A stretch of DNA of 64,000 bases from Bubalus kerabau (GCF_029407905.1 NC_073630.1:46959001-47023000); one strand, 5' to 3'; shown: positions 1 to 12,179, counted from the first letter of the stretch. A program made the numbers and translations. Notes: generated by a model from the letters alone, not told the origin.

Positions 1-545
1 GAAAGAGAAATTAAGGAAACAGTCCCATTTCCATTGCATCAAAAAGGATAAAATACCTAGAAATAAATGTACTTAAGGAGGTAAAAGACTGTACTCCAAA
101 AACTGTAAGGTACTGATGAAAGAAACTGAAGGCAATATAAGCAGATGGAAAAACATACAGTGTTCTTGAACTGGAAGAATTCTTATTGTTAAAATGACCA
201 TATTGCCCAAGGCAATCTACAGATTCAATGCAATATTTATTAAAATTCCAATAGAATTTTCACAGAACAAGAACAGATAGTTTTAAAATTTGTATAGAAA
301 CACAAAAGACTCTGAATAGCCAAAACAATCTTGAGAAAGAACAGAGCTGGAGGAGTCATGATCTCTGACATCAGAATATACTACAAAGTCTACAGCAATC
401 AAAACATTATGGAATTGGCATAAAAACAAACACATAGATCAAAGGAACAGGATACGGAGCCCAGATATAAACCCACACACTTATGGGCAATTATTAATAA
501 TATATAAGAAAAGAATCAACATTTACAATGGAGAAAAGAGAGTCA
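1..545 (+). mobile_element. Old L1 LINE ORF2 fragment (sense)
   Basis: The plus strand carries the late-RT and C-terminal part of L1 ORF2, with recognisable phrases for the 'IYRFNAIPIK'-like and 'DRNIDQWNKIE'-like stretches near 215-250 and 420-470. Stops and indels interrupt every frame, so it is a decayed fragment. It is cut on the left by the window edge and homology fades near 545. The family is probably an older mammalian L1 rather than the young bovid type at 46.9-51.6 kb. Confidence 0.8.
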
Positions 546-1339
546 CCAAGTTCCTGACTTAGGTCTCCCTTTTTAAATTATTTCAAAAGCCGAATAGAAG
601 TGGTGGTGATGGAAATAACCTATCTGCATACTCTCTTTTGTTCTTATGAATTCTTTCAACATACGTAGGAGTATCATGACTAGGCCCTGACAGAGGAAAT
701 ATCTTTGGATATGGAGAGAGAGGCAGGTATGGAAAATAGATGTGGTCTGCTTTCCATCGTTCTGAAATGTCACTTTCAAGTTGCCCTGTCACAGCGGGTA
801 ACTTTGGCAAAATCTCTCAAGAAATCCGAACAAGGTAAAGAAAATTTCTTGTGGAAGAGAATGGAGGAAGCACAAAATAAAATGAAAGAAGAATGTTAGG
901 TAGGAATGGTCTCTCAATGATTGCAGAGAGTAAAATAAGAGATTATTCTTTTGATATAGTGGTCACATTTTTACAGTTTTGTTGAAAGATTGTTTTCCCT
1001 CAAAGAAATTGATTGATATAGGTACTCCTATTCCCACGCAACTGAATCTACTTCTTCATGATGGCTTAGGTCTTAGTCAAGCATATTTTATCACTATAAA
1101 GCCATGGAAAAAACACTAATTCACATTTCTCTAGATGTTAATTTTAAGATAATCATAGACTTTCTGATCATTTCTTCTAGATTTGGGACACAAAACAGGA
1201 GAGGAAAATTACATGAGCAATTGGAATCTGTCATTCTTGAGACAGGAGCCATAAAAGGTGTTAGAGACACAGATGTGAATAATGAAACTTTTGTTGTATA
1301 GTTCAGAGAAAAAAGTTACCCATACAGTTAGTTTTCATT
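546..1339. other. No recognisable feature
   Basis: AT-rich DNA with only short open frames (up to about 75 codons) that show no familiar motif. I recognise no repeat family here. Confidence 0.5.
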
Positions 1340-1530
1340 GACTTCTGAGCATTGTGGTAAACAATTTCTATGCATTATTTTACTTGATCATCAGAAAAAT
1401 ATTATGTGGTTGATATTGTTTTCACTCTTTTGGGGGTGAAGGAACTAAGACTAACAAAAGTTTTAAAGAACATTCAGAGATATATGGCTTATGGCAGACC
1501 TCAAGTTCAAACCTTTCTGATTCCACAATT
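1340..1530 (-). mobile_element. MIR-type SINE relic
   Basis: The order of motifs (a 'cattattttacttgatcatcag' type block, then a 'gaaggaactaagac' type block) fits the antisense 3' half of a MIR. It is highly diverged and the boundaries are approximate. Confidence 0.5.
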
Positions 1531-2496
1531 CATGTCCTTAATAATTCTGTAATGCATGGGTTTGTTGACAGTGGAAGAATGCAAAATGTACTGGCTGGTT
1601 TTTAAGAATTAATAAAGCTGTTAAACTTATCTCAAGTCTAAACAAGGTGATGCATAGTAAATTAAAGTAGAAGAGAAGGAAGCAAACAGTGATATCAGAA
1701 CTGAGCTTTGAAGAATGAGAAGATCATCAAGCATTGCAAACAGGGTCAAAGGCATGTGCAAAGTTCTAAAATGACATGGTATACTTGAAGAATGGTCAGT
1801 TGTGAATATGACATAATAAAGTGCATGTTGAGATCATGGTGAATGTGAGCTATGAATTTTTCTTGCATTGCGACTTTGGATAAGTCAATAACCACTGGAA
1901 AAGTGAATCCTTTAATGGCTGAATTCCATGGTGTTAATCCCACAAGGTCCTTTTGAAATATATTTATACATCATTGTCTTTCTCCTCTTTTGAAGAAGAA
2001 GACAACATCATATGCAATCCTCTCAGTTATCCTGGCTCTTATTATTCCATTTACGGATTGCTTTGGTTCTCTACTTTTTCACTATTTCTCTTCTATTACC
2101 AGTCAGGTAACCATTTCATTGCTCATTTGCACCTCCACTAGAGGGAAAAGATGTGATAGCCAAATCAGTCAACATTTTATTTGCTTGCAATTCTTGTAAA
2201 AAAGTTTAGTAAAGGAAAAAGCATTAAAAAGGTAATGAATACAAACAGATCTGAGGATGTTTTGTGCATTTCATTTCTCTGTACTTGGTTTCCTCCCATT
2301 AACCTTGTACAATCAAGAGTTTTGTTTAATTATTTTACCTTAGGCATTATATTATGTTGTTTTCCCTTCCTTCTCTATTTCATTTTTCAGATAATGTTAA
2401 CTGAAATGAATTAAATGTTATGTGGATTAAATAAATATTACATCAAGTTATTGGCAAAACTTCAATTAGAATCCAAATCTTCTAAATTCTTGATTA
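1531..2496. other. No recognisable feature
   Basis: AT-rich DNA with several 60-77 codon open frames that look random in composition. No repeat or gene is recognised. Confidence 0.5.
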
Positions 2497-3158
2497 GTTC
2501 AGTTCAGTCACTCAGTTGTGTCCGACTCTTTGTGATCCCATGGACTGCAGCATGCCAGGCTTCCCTGTCCATCACCAACTCCCAGAGTTTACTCAGACTC
2601 GTGTCCATCGAGTCAGTGATGCCATCCAACCATCTCATCTTCTGTCATCCCCGTCTCCTCATGCCTTCAATCTTTCCCAGCATCAGGGTCTTTCCAATGA
2701 GTCAGTTCTTTGCATCAGGTGGCCACAGTATTAGAGTTTGAACTTCAGCATCAGTCCTTCCAATGAATATTCAGGACTCATTTCCTTTAGGATGGACTGG
2801 TTGGATCTCCTTGCAGTCAAAGGGACTCTCAAGAGTCTTCTCCAACACCACAGTTCAAAAGCATCAGTTCTTTAGTGCTCAGCTTTCTTTGTGGTCCATT
2901 TGTCACAAGGCTTTGATTAGACAGATCTTTGTTGGCAAAGTAATGTTTCTGCTTTTTAATAAGCTGTCTAAGTTGGTCATAGCTTTTCTTCCAAGGAGTA
3001 AGTGTCTTTTAATCTCATGGCTGCAGTCACCATGTGCAGTGATTTTGGAGCCCCAAAAAATAAAGTCTGTCACTGTTTCCATTGTTTTACCATCTATTTA
3101 TTTGCCATGAAGTGATAGGACCAGATGCCATGAATTAGTTTTCTGAATGTTGAATTTT

Positions 3159-4778
3159 TTGTTGTTGTTCTTTTTAAAAAATTTATTTATTTTAATTGGA
3201 GGCTAATTACTTTACTGTATTGTGGTGGGTTTTGCAATACATTGACAAAAATCAGCCACTGATGTACATGTGTCCCCCCATTCCGAACCCCCTCCCATCT
3301 CCTTTCCCATCCCATCCCTCTGGGTTGTCCCAGTGCATCAGCTTTGAGTGTTCTATTTCATGCATCAAACTTGGACTCGTCATCTATTTCACATATGGTA
3401 ATATACATGTTTCAATGCTATTCTCCCAAATCATCCCACCCTTGCCTTCTTCCAGAGTCAAAATTCTGTTCTTTATATCTGTGCCTCTTTTGCTGTCTTG
3501 CATATAGGGTCAGCATTACCATCTTTCTAAATTCCATATTTATGCAATAATATACTGTATTGGTGTTTTTCTTTCTGATTTAGTTCACTCTGTATAATAG
3601 ACTCCAGTTTCATCCACTTCATTAGAACTGACTCAAGTGCACACTTTTTTATAGCTGAGTAATATTCCATTGTGTATATGTACTACAACTTTCTTATTCA
3701 TTCATTTGCTGATGGACATTTAGGTAGGCTACAGTCCATGGGGCCACAAAGAGTTGGAACGACTTCACTTTCACTTTCAATTTCATGTCCTAGCTATTGT
3801 AAACAATGCTGCAATGGACATTGGGGTACAATTCTGGGGTACAATTCTTTCAATTCTGGTTTTCTCAGTTGTGTATGCCCAGCAGTTGGGATTGCTGGAT
3901 TATATGGAAGTTCTATTTCCAGTTTTTAAAGGAGTCTCCACACTGTTCTCCATAGGGTCTGTACGAGTTTGCATCCCCACCAACAGTGTAAGAGGGTTCC
4001 TTTTTCTCCATACTCTCTCCAGAATTTATTGTTTGTAGACTTTTTGATGGCAGCCATTCTGACCAGTGCGAGATGGTACCTCACTGTGATTTTGATTTGC
4101 ATTTCTCTGATAATGAGTGACATTGAACATCTTTTCATGTGTTTGCTAGACATCTGTATGTTTTCTTTGGAGAAATATATATTTAGTTCTTTGGCCCATT
4201 TTTTGATTGGGTCATTTATTTTTCTGGTATTGAGCTGCATGAGCTACTTGTATATTTTGGAGATTGATTCTTTGTCAGTTGTTTCATTTGTTATTATTTT
4301 ATCTCATTCTGAAGGCTGCCTTTTTACCTTGCTTATAGTTTCCTTTATTGTGCAAAAGGTTTTAAGTTTAATTAGGTCCCATTTGTTTATTTTTGCTTTT
4401 ATTTCCATTATTCTGGTAGGTGGGTCATTAGAGGATCTTGCTGCGATTTATCATCAAGACAGTATGGTACTGGCCCAAAGACAGAAATATAGATCAATGG
4501 AACAAAATAGAAAGCCCAGAGATAAATCCATGCACCTATGGACACCTTACCTATGACAAAGGAGGCAAAAATATACAATGGAGAAAAGACAAACTCTTTA
4601 ACAAGTGGTGCTGGGAAAACTGGTCAACCACCTGTAAAAGAATGAAACTAGAACCTAACACCATACACAAAAATAAACTCAAAATGGATTAAAGATCTAA
4701 ATGTAAGACCAGAAACTATAAAATTCCTAGAGGAAAACATAGGGAGAATACTCTCTGACATAAACAACAGCAAAATTT
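3159..4778 (-). mobile_element. L1 insertion with 5' inversion inside BovB
   Basis: 3159 to about 4452 is the L1 3' UTR and late ORF2 in antisense. From about 4453 to 4778 the sequence flips to L1 ORF2 in sense ('TVWYWPKDRNIDQW', 'FNKWCWENWSTTCKRMK'). The right end of the sense part and the right end of the antisense part meet near the same L1 position ('SDI..' then 'aagatcctct' in antisense). This is the hallmark of twin priming. The flanks are tgaatgttgaatttt (3144-3158) and tgaatgttgagtttt (4779-4793), a 15-bp target duplication with one mismatch, cut out of BovB sequence. The insertion is therefore younger than the BovB. Confidence 0.9.
3726..3783 (+). mobile_element. Tiny Bov-A SINE 3' end inside the L1
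   Basis: Between L1 phrases that are adjacent in other copies (compare 47468-47495) lies about 58 bp matching the SINE/BovB 3' end: 'ggctacagtccatgggg', 'agagttgg' and a 'ttcactttcacttt' tail. No clear target duplication is visible. It is either a severely 5'-truncated SINE or a patch. Confidence 0.65.
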
Positions 4779-4779
4779 T

Positions 4780-6815
4780 GAATGTTGAGTTTTAAGCCAA
4801 CTTTTTCACTCTCCTCTTTCACTTTCATCAAGAGGCTCTTTAGTTTTTCTTCACTTTCTGACATAAGGATGGTTTCAGTATCTGAGGTTATTGATATTTC
4901 TCCCAGCCATCTTGATTCTAGCTTGTGCTTCATCCAGCCCAGCATTTTGCATGATGTACTCTGCACATAAGTTGAACAAGCAGGGTAACAATATACAGCC
5001 TTGATGTACTCCTTTCCCAATTTGGAATCAATCTTTTGTTCCATGTCCAGTTCTAATGTTGCTTCTTGACTTACATACAGATTTCTCAGGAGGCTGGTCG
5101 GGTGGTCTGGTATTCCCATCTCTTGAAGAATTTTCCACAGTTTGCTGTGATCCACACAGTCAAAGGCTTTGGCATAGTCAAAAAAGCAGAAGTAGATATT
5201 TTTCTGGAACTGTATTGCTTTATCTATGATTCAACAGATGTTGGCAATTTGATCTCTGGTCCCTCTGCCTTTTATAAATCCAGCTTGAACATCTGGAAGT
5301 TCATGGTTCATTTACTGTTGAAGCCTTGCTTGGAGAATTTTGGACATTACTCTGCTAGTGTGTGAGATAAGTGCAATTGTGCAATAGTTTGAGCATTCTT
5401 TGGCATTGCCTTTCTTTGGGACTGGAATGAAAAACTGATCTTTCCCAGTCCCATGGCCACTGCTGAGTTTTCCAAATTTGCTGGCATATTGACTGGGATA
5501 CTTTAATAACATCATCTTTTAGGACTTGAAATAGCTCAACTGGAATTCCATTACCTTCACGATCTTTGTTCATAGTGCTGCTTCCTAAGGCCCACTTAAT
5601 TTCACATTCCAGGATGTCTGGCTCTAGGTGAGTCACAATATCGTGGTTTTCTGGGTTATGAAGATTTTTTTGCATAATTCTTCTGTGTATTCTTGCCACT
5701 TCTTCTTAATATCTTCTGCTTCTGTTAGGTCCATACTCTTTCTTTCTTTTACTGTGCCTATCTTTGCATGAAATGTGCCCTTGGTATCTCTAATTTTCTT
5801 GAAAAGATCGCTAGTCTTTCCCATTCTATTATTTTCCTCTATTTCTTTGCACTGATAGCTGAGGAAGGCTTTCCTATATCTCCTTGCTATTCTTTGGAAC
5901 TCTGCGTTCAGATGGGTATATCTTTCCTTTTCTTGTTTGTGTTTAGCTTCTCTTCTTTTCTCAGCTATTTGTAAGGCCACCTCAGACAACCATTCTGCTT
6001 TTTGCATTTCTTTTTCTTGGGGATGGTCTTGATCACTGCCTCCAGTACAATGCCACCAACCTCTGTCCATAGTTCTTCAGGCACTCTGTTTATTAGATTT
6101 AATCCCTTGGATCTATTTGTCACTTCCACTGTATAATTGTAAGGGATATGATTTAGGTCATACCTGAATGGTCTGGTGGTTTTCCCTACTTTGTTCAACT
6201 GAAGTCTGAATTTGGCAATAAGGAGTTCATGGTCTGAGCCACAGTCACCTCCCAGTCTTGTTTGTGCTGATTGTATAGAGCTTCTCCATCTTCTGCTGCA
6301 AAGAATATAATCGATCTGATTTTGGATTTGACCATCTGGTATCCATGTTTTGAGCTGTCTTTTGTGTTGTTGGAAGAGGGTGCTTGCTATGACCAGTGCA
6401 TTCTCTTGGCAAAACTCTGTTAGCCTTTGCCCTGCTACATTTTGCACTACAAGGCCAAATTTGCCTGTTATTCCAGGTGTCTCCTGACTTCCTACTTTTG
6501 CATTTCAGTCCCCTATAATGAAAAGGACTTATTTTGGGGGTATTAGTTCCAGAAGTTATTGTATGTCTTCATAGACCCAATCAGCTTCTTCAGCATTATT
6601 GGTTGGGACATAAACTTCGGTTACTGTGATATTGAATGGTTTGCCTTGGAAATGAACAGAGATCATTCCGTCATTTTTGAGATTGCACCCAAGTACAGCA
6701 TTTCAAACTCTTTTGTTGGCTAAGAAGGCTACTCCCTTTCTTCTAGGGGATTCTTGCCCACAGTAGTAGATATAATAGTCATCTGAATTAAATTCTCCCA
6801 TTCCAGTCCAATTCC
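4780..6815 (-). pseudogene. Broken BovB endonuclease/RT reading frame
   Basis: Overlapping minus-strand fragments cover successive parts of the BovB protein. 5965-6447 holds the C-terminal endonuclease region with 'GSDHELL'. 5633-6070 holds the linker, 5355-5699 the early RT ('PVELFQVLKDD'), and 4727-5155 the RT core ('VDHSKLWKILQEMGIP'-like). They lie in different frames and carry stops, so no single protein can be made. In the last fragment the usual catalytic YADD site reads as 'SDTET', so the active site is lost as well as the frame. Confidence 0.8.
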
Positions 6816-6858
6816 TTGATATTGCAGTTCTAAATTCGATCTACTATATTCTCTAAAT

Positions 6859-7080
6859 CTGGTAGCTCAGATAGTGAAGAATCTGTCTGTAATGCAGGAG
6901 ACCTGGGTTCAGTCCTTGGGTCGGAAAGATTCTCTTGAGAAGGGAATGGCAACCCACTTTGTAAAATTTGTATTATTCTTGCCTGGAGAATTCCATGGAC
7001 AGAGGAGCTTGGCGGGTTACAGTCCATGGGGTCACAAAGAGTCGGACATGACTCAGTGACTAATACTCACTTTTCACTTT
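6859..7080 (+). mobile_element. Bov-tA SINE
   Basis: A tRNA-like head with an A-box-like 'ggtagctcagatagtgaag' and a B-box-like 'gggttcagtccttgg' is followed by the BovB-like tail ending 'gagtcggacatgactcagtgac'. It is flanked by ctatattctctaaat (6844-6858) and ctatactctataaat (7081-7095), a 15-bp target duplication with two mismatches. It would be transcribed by RNA polymerase III and mobilised by BovB enzymes. Confidence 0.92.
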
Positions 7081-7095
7081 CTATACTCTATAAAT

Positions 7096-8889
7096 GTTCT
7101 CCTAGATTAGGCACATAAATCTAATAAGGAATGACTATAGCTTCAGGATAATCACCTAATTCATCACCCAAACAATAGCCCTTTTGGCAGGAAAAAGAAG
7201 TACAAATAAAAATGAATACAGGACAATAGTCATAAACCAGATTTAGTCCAGGCAAACTGGAGTGTATGGGTAATCTGTACTACAATGAAATCAAAGGATA
7301 CCCAGATATGTTGCCCAACTATGTAGATTAGACAGTCTCCAGAGCATAATACATGCTCACTTGATCCAGTTTGTATCACTCTATTCAGGTTAAAAAAAAA
7401 ATTTTTTTTTAATGGCAGGTGACATGTAAATGCATTTACTAAGGGAGTCCGTGGATTATTGGCATTCTGTTAGTGTTTTTAAAGGCTGGAGTAGTTGGTA
7501 TCTCATTCCCTTATACATAACCAAAACCTTCTACAAGTTCATCAGTGAACCAGGTACAGTTCCTGTCTTAGAGTCATTCACAAACTAATGAAGAAGGCAG
7601 ATTAGTAAACAAATATTTACTGTGCAGAGGAATAAATGCCATCAGAGTAATAACTATGGTTTGTGGAACACAAAGAATAGGTAAAAACCTTACTATTCCC
7701 TGGAAATTGTCCAAGACTGCAATAATGAATCCTCTAGATGGAGGGGAGAAAAGTAAAACAAAAAGATAGTTATATTAAACAACCCCTCTTAGGTACATTA
7801 GGTGAAGGTTGCTTATCGTATCCATCAGGTTGTGGCCAGGTTCTCTGAAGGGTTGGGGATTCTGGACTTTATCCTACACATAATAAGGACCCATCAGTGC
7901 TCTTGCTTTTTCTCTAAAGCAGCTGAGCTATACAAACACAAATGTGTTTAAAAATATATTTCCACTGATATTAATAAGGGCAGGTGTATCTATACAACAT
8001 CCTTCCCATGTTTACATGGGTCTTCAGAAACATAAGTGTGATAATGTGTTAAGTATTTAAGCATCTCAACTACACAAAAGCTTGGTATTTTTTTCTTTTA
8101 AAATATACCTCTAGCCTCTTTCCTTTCATTTTCGCTCCTCCTGTCTTTCATGCTCATATTTTCATTTTAAACAAAATTTTTTTTTCAGAATCCAATGTCA
8201 CTGTGCTTCCTTTTTAGGTTATCAGCATTCCTTCTCTCCTGCTTTTCCAGAAACTACACTTGGGATTTCTTTTCCTTTGGTTTCTTTTTATTGACAAGAT
8301 GAAGCCAAATATATTTTTCCTTGTCTTTTCTTTTGCTTGATTTCCATACATTCTTGTAGTCTTTGATCAGGAAGAGAAAACTGTCTGCATTATTATTAAA
8401 TTTGCTGAGTCATTTGTAATTTTCTTTGAATGCTAAGGGCTTCAATGTCATTAGAGATGAGGTCCAGTCTCGTTGGTTTTTGAATATAATTGAGCCAAAT
8501 TACATATTCTAATTGTACATCCTAATTTTTAATGAAGCAGAAATGAGAAGGGGTCATAAGGGTGCATGTAGTTACAAAATCTTTCATGAGGTAATAGGGA
8601 AATAATGATTAATATCTTTCAATATTGTATTTTCAAGAAGAAAAGCTATTTAAAAAAGAAACCCGAAGAAAAACATTAATTGAGAGAAATATGGGAAAAT
8701 CCAAGCTTTAAAATGAATGGTCTAACTATAAAAAATAACTAAAAGGTTCTTTTCCCCCCCGTAAATTATAGAATCATTGTTTGCTTTACAAAAATAGAAA
8801 TATATATATATATATATATATATATGTGACATTGTTGCATTCAGTAACCTTGCTTATGCCTTGTTGAACTGACTTTACATTTTTAATGG
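7096..8889. other. No recognisable gene; simple repeats only
   Basis: Apart from an A10/T10 run near 7390, a pyrimidine-rich block at about 8090-8290 and a (TA)n tract at 8794-8826, I recognise nothing. 7540-7640 vaguely resembles an L2-derived internal block but is too diverged to call. Confidence 0.5.
8794..8826. repeat. (TA)n microsatellite
   Basis: About 16 uninterrupted TA dinucleotides. Confidence 0.9.
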
Positions 8890-9410
8890 GTGTGGCAGAT
8901 TTTAAAAGTGGCTACAACATTTTTCAGCTCTTGCAATTAGGGATATATTTATCCTTGTCTTGAATCTTGGCTTGGACATGTAACTTGCTTTGACCAAAAG
9001 ATATTTAAGGAACATGATAGAAGCCAAGCCTTTGATTCTCCTTTCTTCTTCTGAAACCCAGTTACTTTGTGAAGAAGCTGAGGCAGCTTTCTAGGTTCTG
9101 CAAAAATGTGACTTAGTTGCTCCTTTTGCACCCCTAGGACACGACTGAGTGACTGAACTTAACTGAACTTGCACCCCTAACCCCAATCACCAGAAACCTG
9201 AGTGTGACCTTCTACAACCAAGATGTGGTGAACTCAACAGTTCACTTCAATTGTATGAGTAAATCCAGTGGAGGATTGGAAGAACTGCCCAACTTGGTTC
9301 GGTCTAAATTACCAACCCACAGAACCATAAGCTAATAATCAGCTATTTCTGTCTTAAGCCATTAAGTTGCAGGGTGGCTTATAAACATCAAAAACTAATA
9401 GAATGTGTTA
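8890..9410 (+). mobile_element. Old MaLR/MLT1-like LTR relic (tentative)
   Basis: Phrases such as 'catgtaacttgctttgacc' at 8978-8996 and the final 'cataagctaataatcag ... ttaagccattaagttg' are typical of mammalian MaLR-type LTRs in sense orientation. The family name is tentative. A 32-bp BovB end is inserted within it at 9137-9168. Confidence 0.5.
9137..9168 (+). mobile_element. 32-bp BovB/Bov-A 3'-end micro-insertion
   Basis: The 32 bases 'ggacacgactgagtgactg' plus an 'aacttaactgaac' tail are just the last bases of BovB or its SINE. They sit between two perfect 11-bp copies of ttgcaccccta (9126-9136 and 9169-9179). The target duplication shows a genuine target-primed insertion that stopped almost at once. 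Confidence 0.85.
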
Positions 9411-9417
9411 ACGTGTC

Positions 9418-9990
9418 TCCAACTATGATAGGATGAATTCTTAGTTCCCAAGATTCCAGCCCTATGCAGGCCCATTTTGAAATGGAAAGGAATATTACTC
9501 TTGTGATTAGACAAATATGAAGGGATATTGCAGATGCAACAAAGGTCTCTGATCATTTGCCTTTGAATTAATCAATGCGAATACTATCCTGGATGACCTA
9601 ATAAATTGCATCCTTAAAAGAGGTCAACAGGACCTGAAGCAGAAGCAGATATGCTTCTTTTGTCTTTGAAAAAAAAAAAAAAAAATCTGCAATCTTGTAG
9701 GATGATTCCATGACAAGGAATAGTGGCCAGCTTTCAGAGATAAGAATAGACCCAGGTGACAGCAAGCAAGGAAATGGGAATCTGAGTTCTCCAGCTGAAA
9801 ATTTCAGTAACTAAAAGTTTGGGAGAGGACCTTGAGCCACAGGAGATCAAGGCCCCAATCTGTCCCTGAATTTTAATTGATGAGACCAAACAAAGCTCCC
9901 AGATTCCTGGACCTCCTACTCATGGAAACTGTGAAATAATAATTTAAGTTAAATTTATGGTAATTTGCTATGCAGCAGGAAAAAACAAAT
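9418..9990 (+). mobile_element. MLT1-like MaLR LTR relic
   Basis: The block has the layout of a MaLR LTR: a 'tatgataggatgaattc' start, 'gatattgcagatgcaacaaagg', a 'gacctaataaattgcatcc' middle, and an end near 'aatttatggtaatttgctatgcagcagg'. It is strongly diverged. An A17 run lies at about 9668-9685. Subfamily not determined. Confidence 0.6.
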
Positions 9991-11204
9991 ATACCAATCT
10001 AGTCCTTTGACTTTTAAATATAATCAGAATTGTGACTTGCAGAGATGGTCTACTTACAGGTTTCTTTGCCAGGTTGTAAATCTTAGTAAAAGAGTGAAGT
10101 GAGGTTCTTTGACTTGAAGAAAGCTATTTTCTCTTCCTCTGGGCTCACAGAAAATGCAGCCCCTTTCAATGTCATGTGAATATAAAGCAAAGAGGAAGAT
10201 TTTATCTATAAGTGATGATCTCTTCAAAAGCTAATGTTCAGTTGGAGTCAGAGGATTAGATTATATGACCTCTTGAGGGAATTTCTTGCCCCCGTAATGT
10301 TGTGGCTCAGAATAATGTCATCTTTTCTTGCTCTTAAAAGTGCTGAAAGGCACTCAAAATTATAAGTTAAAGTGCATGACTGATGGGCTTGTTAATGTTG
10401 AAAAGGAAATGGCTTGTTCTCTATTATAACACAAACAAAAGGAGCACAACTTCCACCAAGGAAAACAAAGACTAGAGGAAAACTGTCTACTGATAAAATA
10501 AATGGCATAATGAAGCCAGTGTAAGTCCCAGCTGGTTACAAACACAGATACAGACTAGCCAGATTTCCATGTGGCAGAATGGATGCAGAGCTTTCTCTGA
10601 CAGAACAATGACAAGAGATTTCAGTGAATATGCATTGATTTAGCAGGGCTTCGGACAAATCCATCTTTACTGAGTGGCATATACAAGTTCCCTGTCATTA
10701 AGTACAAATCAAAGCATTTAAAATGCATGCAAGAAAAATTTTTCAATCCTGCAAGGCTTAGCACCATGCAGAGAGCACCATAGGGCATCAAATTTTTATA
10801 GTGTTATTCCTGTACCACTTGCCTGGATCCATCTGACTCTCCACACCCTAATTTGCACTTGATTCTTCTAACTTCTGACCTTTTGATATGTTCACCCTGG
10901 CACTTTTGTAGTTATAGCTTTTGCGTCCTTTCTTGAATATGATTTACATTTTCCCCTGAATATGGCATCTTTGTCCCATAATGTATAATGCTGAGATTTT
11001 CAACTTTTTTAGGTGGCCATCTTCTTCATTAAGAATGCTTCCATTGAGTTCACACTAGCTCCTCAAACAAGACTGAGACAAAACTCAGGCACTATCATAT
11101 TTCATGCAAATACCATTCTCTTTCTCACATAATCATTCTAATGCTTTGAAAACTTTTTAAGTTGTCTATATGGAGAATGAGGACTTTGAACTAGGACTAG
11201 TGGG
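9991..11204. other. No recognisable feature
   Basis: Non-repetitive-looking sequence. The longest open frame (about 61 codons at 10360-10545, minus) has no recognisable motif. Confidence 0.5.
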
Positions 11205-11310
11205 AGAAGTCACTCATTCATTCAACAAATTTTAATTAAGCACCTACTGCATTTTTGGCACAATTTTAAGGTGTTTTAATATGTCAGTGAACAAAACAAA
11301 GATCATTTAC
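11205..11310 (-). mobile_element. L2-like LINE 3' relic
   Basis: 'cattcattcaacaaatttt..aattaagcacctactgca' followed by 'gtgaacaaaacaaa' is the familiar antisense 3'-region signature of L2-type LINEs. Confidence 0.6.
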
Positions 11311-11454
11311 ATCTTAAATTACTAAGATGCAATATTTATAGGTATAATGTTACTATAAAATTGGTAGCAATAAAAATGGAAGATTGGAATCCATGAAAGA
11401 ATTTAAGAGCAGAATTGAGGTTCTTATTAAGTATAATTGATTGGAGTAGGAACT

Positions 11455-11560
11455 TTGTCTACGTTATCTATTTCTTTGAATCCTTCCAAAAACCACTTGA
11501 AGTAGATATTATTATCCTCAAAGCTATACACACATTAAGTGATGAAATTTGAATGTGAAC
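11455..11560 (-). mobile_element. MIR-type SINE fragment
   Basis: 'aatccttccaaaaaccac..gaagtagatattattatcctc' followed by 'gtgatgaaatttgaatgtgaaccc' matches the antisense MIR core and head, with internal loss. Confidence 0.6.
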
Positions 11561-11944
11561 CCACGAATAAATTGTTCATTATAGCAGGTTTCCCTGAAAC
11601 CATGAGTAAACAGTGTGATAGAAGTTAGAGAGCATAAAATTTCCAGGCAAGACCTAAAGTTAAACTTTTTCTCTGCTAGTTACTGGGAGTGTCACTGCTG
11701 TGGCCTTTTACATAATGTCCTCTGTTAACCATAATCTTCTGTGCCCTTAACAACATAGATATGGGACAGTTATGCTTGTCTCTCCCAATAATTGGATTTC
11801 TAGTTATTATAAACTTGAAAGAGCCTATTCACATAGCAGTCATAGAGACTTAAAGAGCTTCTGATGATTCATCACAACTCTAAAACAAGGGGTTTATCCC
11901 CATTTTCTCACTCTCTATCATTCCAATCTGTACCTTCTTTTTCA

Positions 11945-12125
11945 ATGATTTCCAAATTTGTGGTATGAGAATCATCTGAAATCCTTATTAAAAGACAAAA
12001 GACTAGACACCACTCTTAGAGTTTCTGATTCAGTCTGTTTGGGGTGGGATCTTAGATTTACATTTTTAACAAGTTCCCAGATAACCCCAAAATGCTTCTG
12101 ATCTGCTGATCACTTTGTAAATGAA
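11945..12125 (+). mobile_element. MER5A-like (hAT-Charlie) non-autonomous DNA transposon
   Basis: The order 'tgagaatcatctgaaatcc', 'agagtttctgattcagt', 'ggggtgggatct', 'acatttttaacaagttccca' is the MER5A signature. The terminal inverted repeats are eroded. Confidence 0.8.
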
Positions 12126-12179
12126 TGTCGTATACATTTATTTTCTCTTCTTACCTCATTCCCTTCTATGTATCTTCTA

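Larger units (their letters stand above)
2497..6815 (-). mobile_element. BovB (RTE-clade LINE) copy 1, split by an L1
   Basis: The 3' end is at the left, with the characteristic 'gttcagttcagtcactcag' start read on the plus strand. The element then runs antisense through the RT and endonuclease regions to about 6815, where similarity to the fuller copy at 17.1-20.5 kb stops, so it is 5'-truncated. An L1 interrupts it at 3159-4778, and BovB sequence resumes exactly after the L1 target duplication. BovB encodes a single APE-endonuclease/reverse-transcriptase polyprotein and supplies the machinery for Bov-A SINEs. All frames are broken. Confidence 0.93.

Noticed and set aside
3826..3860. Tandem 'ggggtacaattct' duplication inside the L1
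   Set aside because: A small replication-slippage duplication in a decayed element; not informative on its own.
3969..4556. 195-codon plus-strand open frame
   Set aside because: It lies antisense to L1 ORF2 in the inverted L1 and crosses the inversion junction; it is a shadow of the element, not a gene.
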